Shown: in pieces, positions 1-8,501 of the stretch | How the letters are laid out: each line of letters opens with the position of its first letter | Position numbering within the stretch: position 1 is the stretch's first letter | NCBI RefSeq assembly: GCF_913776295.1 | Contig: NZ_CAJYOJ010000073.1 | Span: 1-64,000 of the forward strand | Direction of reading: 5' to 3' | DNA: 64,000 nucleotides | DNA from: an uncultured Pedobacter sp. | Lineage (GTDB): Bacteria > Bacteroidota > Bacteroidia > Sphingobacteriales > Sphingobacteriaceae | Made by a program: the position numbers and the translations under genes | Notes under the pieces: generated by a model | The model's database searches: none | What the model was told of the DNA's origin: nothing | Seen by the model: the letters and a program-made list of their open reading frames with translations, nothing else

Positions 1-276
1 CCGAAAAATTTGTTAGGCCGGATTTAAGCGGAACGGAGATACGGTGCTACGGCCTAGCTACGCCGAAATGCATAGGTTCCGCAAGTCACTCATTAATAGA
101 CAATTGCAAAATAACGTCAATGGTAGCGTAGTCGAAGAACCTCCATCAAATATACTGAAGGCGTTTCGACAGGCTCAACGTGACACGTTAGACATGAAAT
201 TACAAAGATGATACAGCCTCTTTATTTTCATAAGATACTGACTGAAAATTAGTTAAGCACTTACCATCGGAGCGAT
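1..276. other. Left-edge intergenic DNA
   Basis: No credible coding region is seen. Positions 166-185 carry a TCGACAGGCTCAACGTGACA-type motif, and about 209-217 a GATGATACAGCC-like end. Both resemble the repeat unit at 37416-37519, so this is probably a degenerate copy of the same dispersed intergenic element. Confidence 0.5.
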
Positions 277-1206
277 TCAGTCATTACGCTGCTCTCTGTT
301 TTTCAAATACGTCATGATTGCTTCATAAACTCCTGACGAATTCTCCTCAAACATATAATGACCGGTATTTTCCAGGTTGAGTAACTGATAATTTTCAGCT
401 ATCATCGGCAACGTATACTGATAAAAACCGTACGACACATTGCTGGCAAGACCTAAAACCGGCATCCTTAACTTCGGATAATGTTTGGCATCAGCAATAT
501 CCTGATTAAAAGTCTGGTACCAGCCATTGGAAGCGCGTATCCGTTCCGGCTGATTATAAACGTAAGCATATACCTCCCGATCAAAATCAGGCATTTTCGA
601 GCTGTCCACCATCACGTAATCGAAAAGCCAGTCGAGCAAATACCGGTAACGTCCTTCCAGCAATTTTTCAGGCAGTTCTTTAACTTGATTAAAACTCATC
701 CACCACGTGTAAGGTTGCTGGTGATCTATTTTTTCACCAAAAGTTTCCGGTGGCGGCATGAGTTTTATTTGCATCATTCCTTCATTAGGATGCAGACCAT
801 CTGCAAGGATCAGGCGTTCTACCACTTCCGGATAATTATGCGCCAGGCTGGATGCGACCATACCGCCTATATCATGGCCCAACACATACGCTTTACCAAT
901 GTTCAATAAGCCCATCAGCTTGTACACATCAGTAGCCATTGTTTTTTTGTCATAACCTGATGCTGGTGTTGCCGAACTGCCCATACCACGAATATCGATT
1001 ACGATAATCCTAAAATGATCGGCCAAAGGCAGCGCGACAGCACGATACGAATACCAGGTTTGCGGCCAGCCGGGCAGACAGATCAGGACCGGGCCTTTGC
1101 CCCCGCCATCTACAAAATGCAGTTGCGTTCAGTTCACTTCTACCAGATGGCTGGTAAAGCCGGGCCAATGTTTAATGAGCTGCTCATCATTATATACCTG
1201 TTCCAT
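277..1206 (-). pseudogene. Alpha/beta hydrolase, epoxide-hydrolase-like, interrupted by in-frame TGA
   Basis: Read from the ATG at 1206, the frame encodes a 309-residue alpha/beta hydrolase except that codon 26 (1131-1129) is TGA. Homologous reading continues on both sides: a VEVN segment before the stop, then TQLHFVDGG and the oxyanion-hole region LPGWPQTW. The nucleophile elbow GHDIGG puts Asp at about residue 112, which fits the epoxide hydrolase / haloacid dehalogenase branch. A Gly codon (GGA) is the likely ancestral state at the stop. Without readthrough, only a protein from the TTG at 1026 (249 residues) could be made, lacking the first strands and the oxyanion hole. It follows the NmrA-like gene with a 1-nt gap, so the two are co-transcribed. 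A sequencing error is not excluded. Confidence 0.75.
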
Positions 1207-1207
1207 T

Positions 1208-2116
1208 TTATGCTATTTTGTTGTTACTTATTTCGTTAAGTGTTATTTCTGCGGTTTGCCAGTTTATACCAGGGTACCGGTCATTATCAAGCTTATGATG
1301 ATGTGCCGCATACATGCTGTAGAGATATTGCATCTGCTGCCATTGCGGGTATAGCTGGTTTTCTCCATCAGGATTTTCTGTCCGCAACTTTTGAATGTAA
1401 GCCGAAAATTGCTCCAGTGTCCCCTGTTCTTTTAGTTTGAAATGTTCACCAAAAACGCGGCCGGTGAGCGCTGCGAGTCCGTTCGGACTTAGCTGAAAAC
1501 CAGCAATACGGAGATACCGGGGCGCGGTATCATCCAATGCGGCGTATGCCGTGAAAGTAGCCGTATCTGCTATAGTGGTAAAGTCGATCTGCCAGTCAGC
1601 TTTTCCTGAATAGTAGGCAATTGTCTTTCCCTTTGTATCTAACAGTGGGATGCCATACTGCAAAACATAGGCAAAAGCGCCGTTGAATACCGAGGTAGCC
1701 TGAATGTTACTGGTTTCCAGCAGGGCTTGGAACTCCCTACGCAGGTCGAAATTTCTGTTTTCGCCCGCTTTTAATTGGGTAAAGTCTGTACAAAAATCGG
1801 ATGGAATAAAACGGGGAACACCCGCTTTTACTGCGGCCTGGAGCAATTGACTTTGTGCTGTTACAATTACCTCGCGCAGGCCGGCGAGTACCGATACCAC
1901 ACAGGAAACACCTTTACAAACCGATACTAACCCATCTTCATCTGCGAAGTTGACGGCTATAATCTCTACCCCTGATTTGCGCAGTTCATTTACCTTCTCC
2001 TGATCGCTCTGTGCCCTTACCAAGGCCCTTACACGGGCACCATTTTTGACTAAGTGTTTGCATACGCTGCCTCCCAGGTTGCCGGTAGCACCCGCAACTA
2101 AAATAATATTGTCCAT
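1208..2116 (-). CDS. NmrA-like NAD(P)-binding protein
   Basis: This 302-residue protein has an N-terminal Rossmann fold with the dinucleotide-binding motif GATGNLG at residues 9-15, followed by an NmrA / isoflavone-reductase-like body. Such proteins act in the cytoplasm as NAD(P)H-dependent reductases or redox sensors; the substrate cannot be read from the sequence. It lies between the Crp-type regulator gene upstream (75-nt gap) and the broken hydrolase downstream (1-nt gap), on the same strand, which suggests a small regulated catabolic or detoxification operon. The family call is firm; a catalytic rather than sensory role is inference. Confidence 0.85.
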   Translation of the reverse strand: MDNIILVAGATGNLGGSVCKHLVKNGARVRALVRAQSDQEKVNELRKSGVEIIAVNFADEDGLVSVCKGVSCVVSVLAGLREVIVTAQSQLLQAAVKAGVPRFIPSDFCTDFTQLKAGENRNFDLRREFQALLETSNIQATSVFNGAFAYVLQYGIPLLDTKGKTIAYYSGKADWQIDFTTIADTATFTAYAALDDTAPRYLRIAGFQLSPNGLAALTGRVFGEHFKLKEQGTLEQFSAYIQKLRTENPDGENQLYPQWQQMQYLYSMYAAHHHKLDNDRYPGINWQTAEITLNEISNNKIA

Positions 2117-2190
2117 TTTTCTTTGTTATTGAGTTCACAAAGCTATGCCTGTAGGAAGGCAACCGAACTACCATTTGGTAGATAATGAAG

Positions 2191-2751
2191 TTAGCGGAGA
2201 TTTTTACGGATGCGACTTAGGGCGTTCGGAGTGATGCCGAGGTAAGAAGCGAGCTGCTTAACAGAAATAAATTGCATAAAACCGGGCTTTTGTAGAAATG
2301 CCAGATAACGTTCCTCTACAGTCATGGTCTGGAAGCTGATGATCTCGCTGATCATACGCACAGCCATGCCTTCCCAAAGCTTTCGGCCAAACTCCTGCCA
2401 GGCCGGAATTTCTTTATAAAGCAAATCCATATCTTTCTTATGGATACAGTATAGTTCAGTATCTACAACTGCCTCAATGTTGAACCTGGAAGGCAATCCC
2501 GGATTCAGGCTGGAAATTTCAGTGAAAAACTCTCCTGGCTGCACAATCCAGGCCGTAAGCTCCTGGTCGTCGTTGTAAAAGAAGCGAAGCGCGCCTTTGT
2601 TTAAAAAATAATAGTGTGAGGCGATCTGTCCGCGTTTTAGTAACAATTGACTTTTTTCCAGCGTTTTCAGGGTAAAATACCCTAAAATCTGCTGAAGATC
2701 TTTTTCTTCCAACCAAACGCTGGAACGTATCAAATTTTTAAGCGCCTGCAT
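2191..2751 (-). CDS. Crp/Fnr-family transcriptional regulator
   Basis: This 186-residue protein has a cyclic-nucleotide-binding-like beta-roll over about residues 10-120 and a short C-terminal helix-turn-helix (VKQLASYLGITPNALSRIRK) ending almost at the C-terminus. Both length and layout match the many Crp-like regulators of Bacteroidota that usually act locally. No Fnr-type cysteine cluster is evident, so oxygen sensing is not supported. It is first in line on the minus strand ahead of the NmrA-like and hydrolase genes, and is likely their regulator. The effector is unknown. Confidence 0.85.
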   Translation of the reverse strand: MQALKNLIRSSVWLEEKDLQQILGYFTLKTLEKSQLLLKRGQIASHYYFLNKGALRFFYNDDQELTAWIVQPGEFFTEISSLNPGLPSRFNIEAVVDTELYCIHKKDMDLLYKEIPAWQEFGRKLWEGMAVRMISEIISFQTMTVEERYLAFLQKPGFMQFISVKQLASYLGITPNALSRIRKNLR

Positions 2752-3102
2752 ATCCGATTCGGCATTAAAAGTACTTAATATTTTCGAATTGTTGCCTCCT
2801 ACCTATGTATGCTGATTCAAAGCATATGGAATCCTGATATACAAGTAAGTTAAAGCGAAAGATCCGACAAGGCCAACTTTTGGCTGGCCAGCGCCATTAT
2901 TATCTATCACAGGTACCTGAATCGGCAAACTATCCCCGAAGCCTGGTTGGCTTCACTTTAAGCCCATCATTGGGCATAATTTTTTAAGCTGCGTAGTGAA
3001 TTCAATACAGCTGAAAGAGCATTTTCTATCCCAACACCTTTATATCAAAACCATTATAAGTTTTTAGCGTTAACCTATACAAACAAAATTTAAAACGCCA
3101 CA
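2752..3102. other. Intergenic region between divergent genes
   Basis: It separates the minus-strand Crp-type gene from the plus-strand lipoprotein genes and should hold both promoters. A small hairpin (GCCCA 2962-2966, TGGGC 2971-2975) followed by a T run at 2980-2985 resembles a weak terminator, but there is no gene for it to serve on the plus strand. Nothing else recognisable is seen. Confidence 0.4.
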
Positions 3103-3750
3103 ATGAAACCTGTACAGCTAATGCTCACATTGATTTTATTATCAGCCTGCACCAATACACCAAAAAAAGCCGAAAACGAACGAGATGCTCAAACTGCAGT
3201 CAAAGATACTCATGTTGCACCTCAGGCAAAAGATGATGCTAAAGTAAAGAACTGGTCAGATGACTTTAAGAATTTTAGAGAAGCGGTTTATTCAAAAGAT
3301 TTCAAAAAACTTAAAACGTACTTTGATTTTCCAATTGCTGATGAAGGAGGTGCTATCTGGAGTCTATGCAATTTAACAGACGCAGAAATAAAAGCAAGAA
3401 AAAACAAATTCAAAAATCCTGATCTGTTTTACGAACAAGATCTGGAACAATATTATAACAGAATTTTTAATGCTGATTTTGTTAAAACATTACTTAAAAT
3501 TAAATCTGAGCAGCTATACGAAACAAACTATAATGAAACGCCGGAAACTACCACAACGGATACCAAATATAAACTGATTGCCGAATACAACAAGACCAAT
3601 AAGGTATTAAGTTTAAATTTGGCTTATACCAACAATGCCAAAGATGAAGAGGGTAATGAGGTGAGCGAAGGGGAATACAATATTATTTACAGCTTCATAG
3701 TGATCGACGGCAAGTATTTAAAATTTAAGAAAATCGACATCGCTGGTTAG
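3103..3750 (+). CDS. Hypothetical lipoprotein
   Basis: This 215-residue protein begins with a lipoprotein signal peptide with lipobox LLSAC, placing the lipidated Cys at residue 16. The mature part is Lys/Asp/Glu rich with a low-complexity linker to about residue 50. It contains an NFREAVYSKDFKKLKTYFDFP segment, typical of small periplasmic proteins that respond to no recognised ligand. I cannot assign a function. It is the first of a plus-strand run of small exported proteins, with only 14 nt to the next, so it is probably co-transcribed with that gene. Confidence 0.75.
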   Translation: MKPVQLMLTLILLSACTNTPKKAENERDAQTAVKDTHVAPQAKDDAKVKNWSDDFKNFREAVYSKDFKKLKTYFDFPIADEGGAIWSLCNLTDAEIKARKNKFKNPDLFYEQDLEQYYNRIFNADFVKTLLKIKSEQLYETNYNETPETTTTDTKYKLIAEYNKTNKVLSLNLAYTNNAKDEEGNEVSEGEYNIIYSFIVIDGKYLKFKKIDIAG

Positions 3751-3764
3751 TTAAATTAGCATTA

Positions 3765-4409
3765 ATGCTTATGAAAATGAAAAAATTGATCAATTGTCTG
3801 TTCCTGGGTATGCTGGCCATCACCTACGCCTGTAACCAGGTAACACCACGGAACACAGAAGCAACAGAAGTTGATCATGCCGATACCATAGCAAGGGCTA
3901 TCGAAACCCCTACCCCATCGGCGCCCTCCGTTCAGTTGCCAGAGGAAAAACCGGAAGAAATCCGGGTTGATTATTATGATAGTGTAGATTTCCAAAAATA
4001 CCGGGTAGATGCTGAAAAAGTAACAAAACATGCACCTATAGATTGGACAAGTTATCCTGAAGCTAAAGATTTTAAAACCAGGATTACGGAAGCTTACCAA
4101 ACCAAAGAAGCTGACTTTGCCGGATACTATGTAATGTCCATATCTGGCTGTGGCGCTGGTTGTGTTATGGGGTTTATGATTGATGTAAGAGACGGAAAAA
4201 TTTATGACCTGCCTTTAGGTGAAGAAAATTCATGTCTTTTTGCGGAAGATAGGGCATTGGGCAACCAAAAAAGCAGGCTTTTTATTGCTGCCGTTTGCAA
4301 GGACAATCCGGAAGACAAAAACGTTTACTATAAAGCTTATGTATGGGATGAGAATAAAAAAGAATTTGAAAAGGTGGAAGCCGCCGCATTTTTAAAAAAA
4401 CATGATTAG
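3765..4409 (+). CDS. Hypothetical lipoprotein with conserved SGCGAGC motif
   Basis: This 214-residue protein has a signal peptide ending at lipobox ITYAC (Cys 23 if the first ATG is used; ATGs at 3771 and 3777 are equally possible starts). A proline-rich linker is followed by a globular domain. A Gly/Cys-rich SGCGAGCVMGF segment and a later GNQKSRLFIAAVCKDNP segment look like a conserved small beta-domain family in Bacteroidota. The paired cysteines could form a disulfide outside the cytoplasm. The function is not recognised. It lies 14 nt behind another lipoprotein gene. Confidence 0.7.
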   Translation: MLMKMKKLINCLFLGMLAITYACNQVTPRNTEATEVDHADTIARAIETPTPSAPSVQLPEEKPEEIRVDYYDSVDFQKYRVDAEKVTKHAPIDWTSYPEAKDFKTRITEAYQTKEADFAGYYVMSISGCGAGCVMGFMIDVRDGKIYDLPLGEENSCLFAEDRALGNQKSRLFIAAVCKDNPEDKNVYYKAYVWDENKKEFEKVEAAAFLKKHD

Positions 4410-4542
4410 TTTTCAGAGCGTATAATTAAATATTTTAAACATCGCTCTTATGCGTTTGTGCCATTTATAATAATTAATGGTGGTATAGAACAGGATAAAC
4501 CTACACGACAGGTGCCTTATTTAACAGATATAAACCTTAGCC

Positions 4543-4719
4543 ATGGCAGGCAAACGAGGATTCAGCTCATTATGTGTAGCGGCATCCTTAGATGGAAAAA
4601 TTAAAGCCATTGGTGCCAAGCTCGTGATATTACGCCGAAGAATTTTTATTGCAGCCCTGATTAATAAACATGGTAAACCAAAACCTAAAGGAAATTTCAG
4701 GGAAGTGCCGCAACATTAA
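4543..4719 (+). CDS. Small basic ORF, possible IS110-type transposase relic
   Basis: A 58-codon frame runs from ATG 4543 to TAA 4717-4719 in an otherwise gene-free gap. The product is strongly basic. A stretch reading SSLCVAASLDGKIKAIG, then LRRRIFIAAL, resembles in spacing the C-terminal part of IS110-family transposases (a VAPF..SGK segment followed by VRRALYMAAL). If so, it is a degenerate remnant rather than a working gene. The resemblance is by eye only and could be chance; a small unrelated protein is the alternative. Confidence 0.25.
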   Translation: MAGKRGFSSLCVAASLDGKIKAIGAKLVILRRRIFIAALINKHGKPKPKGNFREVPQH

Positions 4720-4793
4720 AGCATTTCTTTTTACAAGTCACATAATTAGTAAATATTCAAATGATAACGTCTCCATAAGTTAATCAACATATC

Positions 4794-5531
4794 ATGATCA
4801 AACCGCTTCAAAAACTTGTCCTCTTTTTTAATATTTCATTAACCATTATCGCCTGCCAAAACAAAAAACGGCAAACGGAAAAAATGTTCGTAGATACTGT
4901 AAAAATTCAACGGGAAGTTGCTCAACAAACCGATTCCAAAAGTGCAGGTTCTGTTTTTCCAGGCACTGGTAATGCCGTTGAAGATTTTGTTCCGGCCAAC
5001 TACAAAATAGATTTGGAAGCTACAGGCGACCTGAACAACGATGGACAAAACGATGTAGTTATCGTACTCATCAACAAGCAGGATAGCACGGCACTTCGCC
5101 CTACTTTGGTACTTTTTAACCAGGGTGAAAACTATAAACGCTATGATCAATCATTCTCGGCCGTGGAGCCTAAATACCGCGAAAATGGTTACTCCATCTA
5201 CGACTACGAAAATCTAAAGATTGATAGCGGGAAGCTGGTGATTTCTATGCAGTCAAGCGGTCCGGCAGGAAGCATTGAAAGTACCTATCAATACATGAAC
5301 AAAGATTTAATTTTAACACAGGTTAGTGCTTTTAGCATGGGTGCCGGCGGGCATACAGAACAGAAAATCAATTTGTTGAAAGGCACTTACACCCAAACCG
5401 ATACTGACACGATGAAAGAGGATACGCCAAGCACCACAATTACCAAAACCTACAAAATGCCAACTGTACTTTTTAAAGATAGCGATCCGGGCAAAATCAT
5501 GACTAACGCTTTTAATAAAATGGGAAATTAG
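4794..5531 (+). CDS. Hypothetical lipoprotein with EF-hand/FG-GAP-like segment
   Basis: This 245-residue exported protein has lipobox LTIIAC with Cys 21. Around residue 80 is a DLNNDGQNDVVIVL segment, the Asp-rich calcium-binding-like loop typical of FG-GAP/VCBS-type repeats, and the rest looks all-beta. It is likely anchored to the periplasmic or outer face of a membrane. Homologues of this general shape are common in Bacteroidota without an assigned role. It stands alone with about 90 nt to the next gene. Confidence 0.7.
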   Translation: MIKPLQKLVLFFNISLTIIACQNKKRQTEKMFVDTVKIQREVAQQTDSKSAGSVFPGTGNAVEDFVPANYKIDLEATGDLNNDGQNDVVIVLINKQDSTALRPTLVLFNQGENYKRYDQSFSAVEPKYRENGYSIYDYENLKIDSGKLVISMQSSGPAGSIESTYQYMNKDLILTQVSAFSMGAGGHTEQKINLLKGTYTQTDTDTMKEDTPSTTITKTYKMPTVLFKDSDPGKIMTNAFNKMGN

Positions 5532-5621
5532 ATGATTTAACAGATAAAGATTATCAGAAAATCCAAATGAAAAACCTTTTTTTTTATTTTAGATGAATAA
5601 AAATAAAAACGTACTTCTTTT

Positions 5622-6293
5622 ATGATCAGTAAACGGCTATATATGTTGTGTGTAAGCACCATATTATGTTTGCATTTAAAGGCACAAAACAGCGCAAAAA
5701 TCCCTTCTGATGTAGTCCCATTTCAGGTGACAGTTAAAGCATCTGTCTTTAAAGGTAAAAATGCTTTGGCGCTCGAAATAAAAGGTGAAGCAAATGGAGA
5801 CAGTACACTTGCGATCTTAAAGCATATTGACTTTCACAACGGAATAATCGAAGCTAAAATTTCAGGACAAACACTTGCGAACGCGAGAGAAACAGCCCGT
5901 GGATTTGTAGGGATAGCATTCAGAACAGCCGCGGATGCTTCGAAAATGGAGGTTTTCTATTTACGTCCTACCAATGGGCGGGCAAATGATCAGTTGCGCC
6001 GAAATCATTCCAGCCAGTATATTTCTATTCCCGGATATTCCTGGGAGAAATTAAGAGAAGAGACACCGGGAAAGTATGAAGCCTATGTAGACATATTGCC
6101 GGCAGAATGGATTAAAATAAAAATAGTAGTAAAGGATGAAACGGCCAGGCTATATGTAAATGGTGCTGCTCAACCTACTTTGATCGTAAACGACTTGAAG
6201 CAGGGTAAAGATATCCGCGGAAGTGTAGGATTATGGATAGGGCCAGGAACATTAGGCCATTTTACTGATGTCAAAATAACCAAAGAGGATTAA
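5622..6293 (+). CDS. Secreted laminin-G / DUF1080-like beta-sandwich protein
   Basis: This 223-residue protein has a Sec signal peptide ending near LHLKAQ at about residue 22. The remaining region has the layout of a concanavalin/laminin-G-like jelly roll: FHNGIIEAKISG, GFVGIAFR, EVFYLRPTNG, WIKIKIVV, ARLYVNG and GSVGLWIGPGTLGHFTDVKI. This order matches the DUF1080 (3-keto-disaccharide hydrolase-like) / LamG family, found in carbohydrate binding or hydrolysis outside the cytoplasm. There is no clear catalytic motif, so binding is as likely as hydrolysis. Its neighbours give no pathway clue. Confidence 0.7.
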   Translation: MISKRLYMLCVSTILCLHLKAQNSAKIPSDVVPFQVTVKASVFKGKNALALEIKGEANGDSTLAILKHIDFHNGIIEAKISGQTLANARETARGFVGIAFRTAADASKMEVFYLRPTNGRANDQLRRNHSSQYISIPGYSWEKLREETPGKYEAYVDILPAEWIKIKIVVKDETARLYVNGAAQPTLIVNDLKQGKDIRGSVGLWIGPGTLGHFTDVKITKED

Positions 6294-6370
6294 CGATTAA
6301 AAAATAAACTGCGCTAATTAAAATTTAAGTCCAACGTAATTATCTGGTGGTACAACGTTAGCAAGCACAT

Positions 6371-6994
6371 ATGAAACAACTAATTATTATTGCAGGCATA
6401 TTGATTTTAAAATTATCGACCTACGCACAAAAAAAGCTGATAAAAGACATTGATTTGGATGGAAAGATGGATACTGTTTACCTGGACGAACACGATGATA
6501 GAATTACATGCAGACTATCCACCCAAAACTTCAAAAAAATAAAAAGTAAGAGATTGGAAACGGCGGGAGATAATACTTTCATCGAACCCAAAAAAAGTGG
6601 TTTCGAAATTAAGGTAAACTGGATGCGTTCGGGTTATGCCTGCCAGTTTAGATACGAGAAAAAAGAAAAGCGAATGAGGTTAATCGGCGTGAGCGAGTAC
6701 GCTTTTGGCAACGCCACGAACGACGGCAGTGGTGAAGCCAGTATAAATCTACTTACTGGCGACTACATGGGCAACTGGTATTATTTTGATCCTTTAGCAA
6801 ATAACCAAAAAGGGGCACTAGTTAAAATCCCGACCATTAAAGCGAAAATGCAAATCAAAAAAATTTATTTGGAGGATTTTGATGAGGAACAATATCATTC
6901 AATATCAGAGAAACTTAGTGCGCTGATAGAGCGGCATAAAAATTTAGCAATAAAAAGAAGAGAAAGCATCAAGCCAAGCAGCGCTAATGATTAG
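6371..6994 (+). CDS. Hypothetical exported protein
   Basis: This 207-residue protein has a signal peptide (cleavage near LSTYAQ, about residue 19), then an IDLDGKMDTVYLDEHDDRI segment like the FG-GAP/VCBS-type start seen in the protein at 4794. The C-terminal quarter is Lys/Glu rich and probably helical. No catalytic motif is visible. The upstream 77-nt gap suggests its own promoter or loose co-transcription with the preceding secreted protein. Function unknown. Confidence 0.65.
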   Translation: MKQLIIIAGILILKLSTYAQKKLIKDIDLDGKMDTVYLDEHDDRITCRLSTQNFKKIKSKRLETAGDNTFIEPKKSGFEIKVNWMRSGYACQFRYEKKEKRMRLIGVSEYAFGNATNDGSGEASINLLTGDYMGNWYYFDPLANNQKGALVKIPTIKAKMQIKKIYLEDFDEEQYHSISEKLSALIERHKNLAIKRRESIKPSSAND

Positions 6995-7352
6995 ACAGAA
7001 AATGGGCTACACCTTGCAAGTGTATGGTACAAAAAAAAATATAAATTTATTGATTCGGAAATCATAAAATTCGCAATTTAAGGGATAAAAATAATTTAAG
7101 AACGCAACTATAAGCTTGAAAAAGATATGCCTGGGTATTATGATACACATCCATCATCATATCGATGCTGATGTAATGATTACCCAATAAATGATGTACC
7201 AGACCTTATTTCGAACTATCGCAATGAAAAAAAAATTGTGTTTTAGTAGCCTGCAAACCCTTTTTTGCAAGGCGTGATAAAAAATCGATTATTAAACAAA
7301 AATAGCTGCGAGCCCGGGCCGCAGCTATTCGTGAATTGTTCTTACAGAGAAA
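6995..7352. other. Convergent intergenic region
   Basis: It separates plus-strand small exported genes from the minus-strand TlpA-like gene. Its only clear element is the terminator at 7301-7329. The stretch 7000-7295 is AT-rich without a credible gene. Confidence 0.45.
7301..7329 (-). terminator. Intrinsic terminator of the TlpA/SusD/SusC transcript
   Basis: There is a perfect 10-bp stem (7301-7310 with 7320-7329) around a GC-rich 9-nt loop. On the minus strand it is followed by a T run (plus-strand A tract just left of 7301). It lies 23 nt past the stop codon of the TlpA-like gene. Confidence 0.85.
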
Positions 7353-8471
7353 TTATTTGAAAATACCTGCCAGGGTTTTATTCAGTTCCTCTCCCCGCAA
7401 ATCTTTGCCTACAACCTTACCTTCCGGGTCAAGCAGAAAGCTTGCCGGTACAGCTTTTACGCCATACTCCTTAACCGCGGCATTAGACCAGGCCTGCAGA
7501 TCAGACACGTGTGTCCAGGTGAGGCCATCAGCTGCGATGGCTTTCAACCAGGCGTCTTTTTTAGAGTCGAGGGATACGCCTAAAATTTCAAAGCCCTTAT
7601 CATGGTATTTTTTGTAAGCGGCAACTACATTTGGGTTTTCTCTCCTGCAAGGTCCGCACCAGCTCGCCCAGAAATCAACCAGTACGTATTTTCCTCTAAA
7701 ATCAGACAGCTTTACGATTTTACCATCCTTATCCGGCATCGCAATTGCCGGAGCAACCTTCCCTTTAGCGGTTTTTGCATTAGTTTTTATGGAGGCACTA
7801 ATTTGTTCGCCAATATCTGATTGCCGTGCCTCTTTCGTGAGCATCCCATATAATTGTTCTGCTACCGGAAAATTCGGATAGCTAATAAAGCGGTCGTAAA
7901 TAATTCCTGCAGAACCTACAGAACCTGGATTTTTGAGGATGTATTCTTTTACAGTTGCAATATTAAGGGTATCCAGCGCTCTAAATTCTTTATCGAAGCC
8001 TCCACGGGTAGCTGTATCCATTTTGCCAGCTTTCTCCACCTGATCAAGCCTTCCGTAAATATTTCCGGCTTTAGCAGTGATTGTTTTCCAGGGGCCATTA
8101 TAAAAGTTCATATACACATCATACGCTGGAGAACCAGTAATCAGCACCGGCGATACACTATCTGGTTTAGACACATTGATGGCAGCATTTTCTAATATAA
8201 AAACAATTGGGTTTTTAAGGCGTTTGCTTTCCAACTTGTAGAAGCCCGGTTGTTTAACTGTTCCTTTAAACATAAAACTGCCATTAATAACTTTGGCCGA
8301 ATCTGTAACTACATATTTGTCTCCGGCTTCGTGACCAAGATATACCTTTTCGTTAACGGCAGGCAACTTACCGGTTATCATATACTTCCCGTTCTGTGCA
8401 AATAACGGGCCTCCACAACACATTAACGTTGCAGGTAAAAGGGTTAATAGGCTCTTAAATAAAATGTTCAT
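7353..8471 (-). CDS. TlpA-type thiol-disulfide oxidoreductase with DUF4369 domain
   Basis: This 372-residue protein has a signal peptide (end near PLFAQ, residue 26) and an N-terminal DUF4369-type beta domain (GKYMITGKLPAVNEKVYLG). A helical middle is followed by a C-terminal thioredoxin-like domain with the redox motif WCGPC in VDFWASWCGPCRREN. Such proteins act in the periplasm or at the outer face, reducing disulfides. They are often placed behind SusC/SusD pairs in Pedobacter-like genomes. It follows SusD with a 30-nt gap and ends at a strong terminator, so it is the last gene of this operon. The substrate is unknown. Confidence 0.9.
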   Translation of the reverse strand: MNILFKSLLTLLPATLMCCGGPLFAQNGKYMITGKLPAVNEKVYLGHEAGDKYVVTDSAKVINGSFMFKGTVKQPGFYKLESKRLKNPIVFILENAAINVSKPDSVSPVLITGSPAYDVYMNFYNGPWKTITAKAGNIYGRLDQVEKAGKMDTATRGGFDKEFRALDTLNIATVKEYILKNPGSVGSAGIIYDRFISYPNFPVAEQLYGMLTKEARQSDIGEQISASIKTNAKTAKGKVAPAIAMPDKDGKIVKLSDFRGKYVLVDFWASWCGPCRRENPNVVAAYKKYHDKGFEILGVSLDSKKDAWLKAIAADGLTWTHVSDLQAWSNAAVKEYGVKAVPASFLLDPEGKVVGKDLRGEELNKTLAGIFK

Positions 8472-8501
8472 ACTTTTATCGCTTTTAACTTGGTCATTAA
8501 T

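Noticed and set aside
1129..1131. TGA as selenocysteine codon
   Set aside because: Homologues have Gly here, not Cys, and no SECIS-like stem is seen after the codon.
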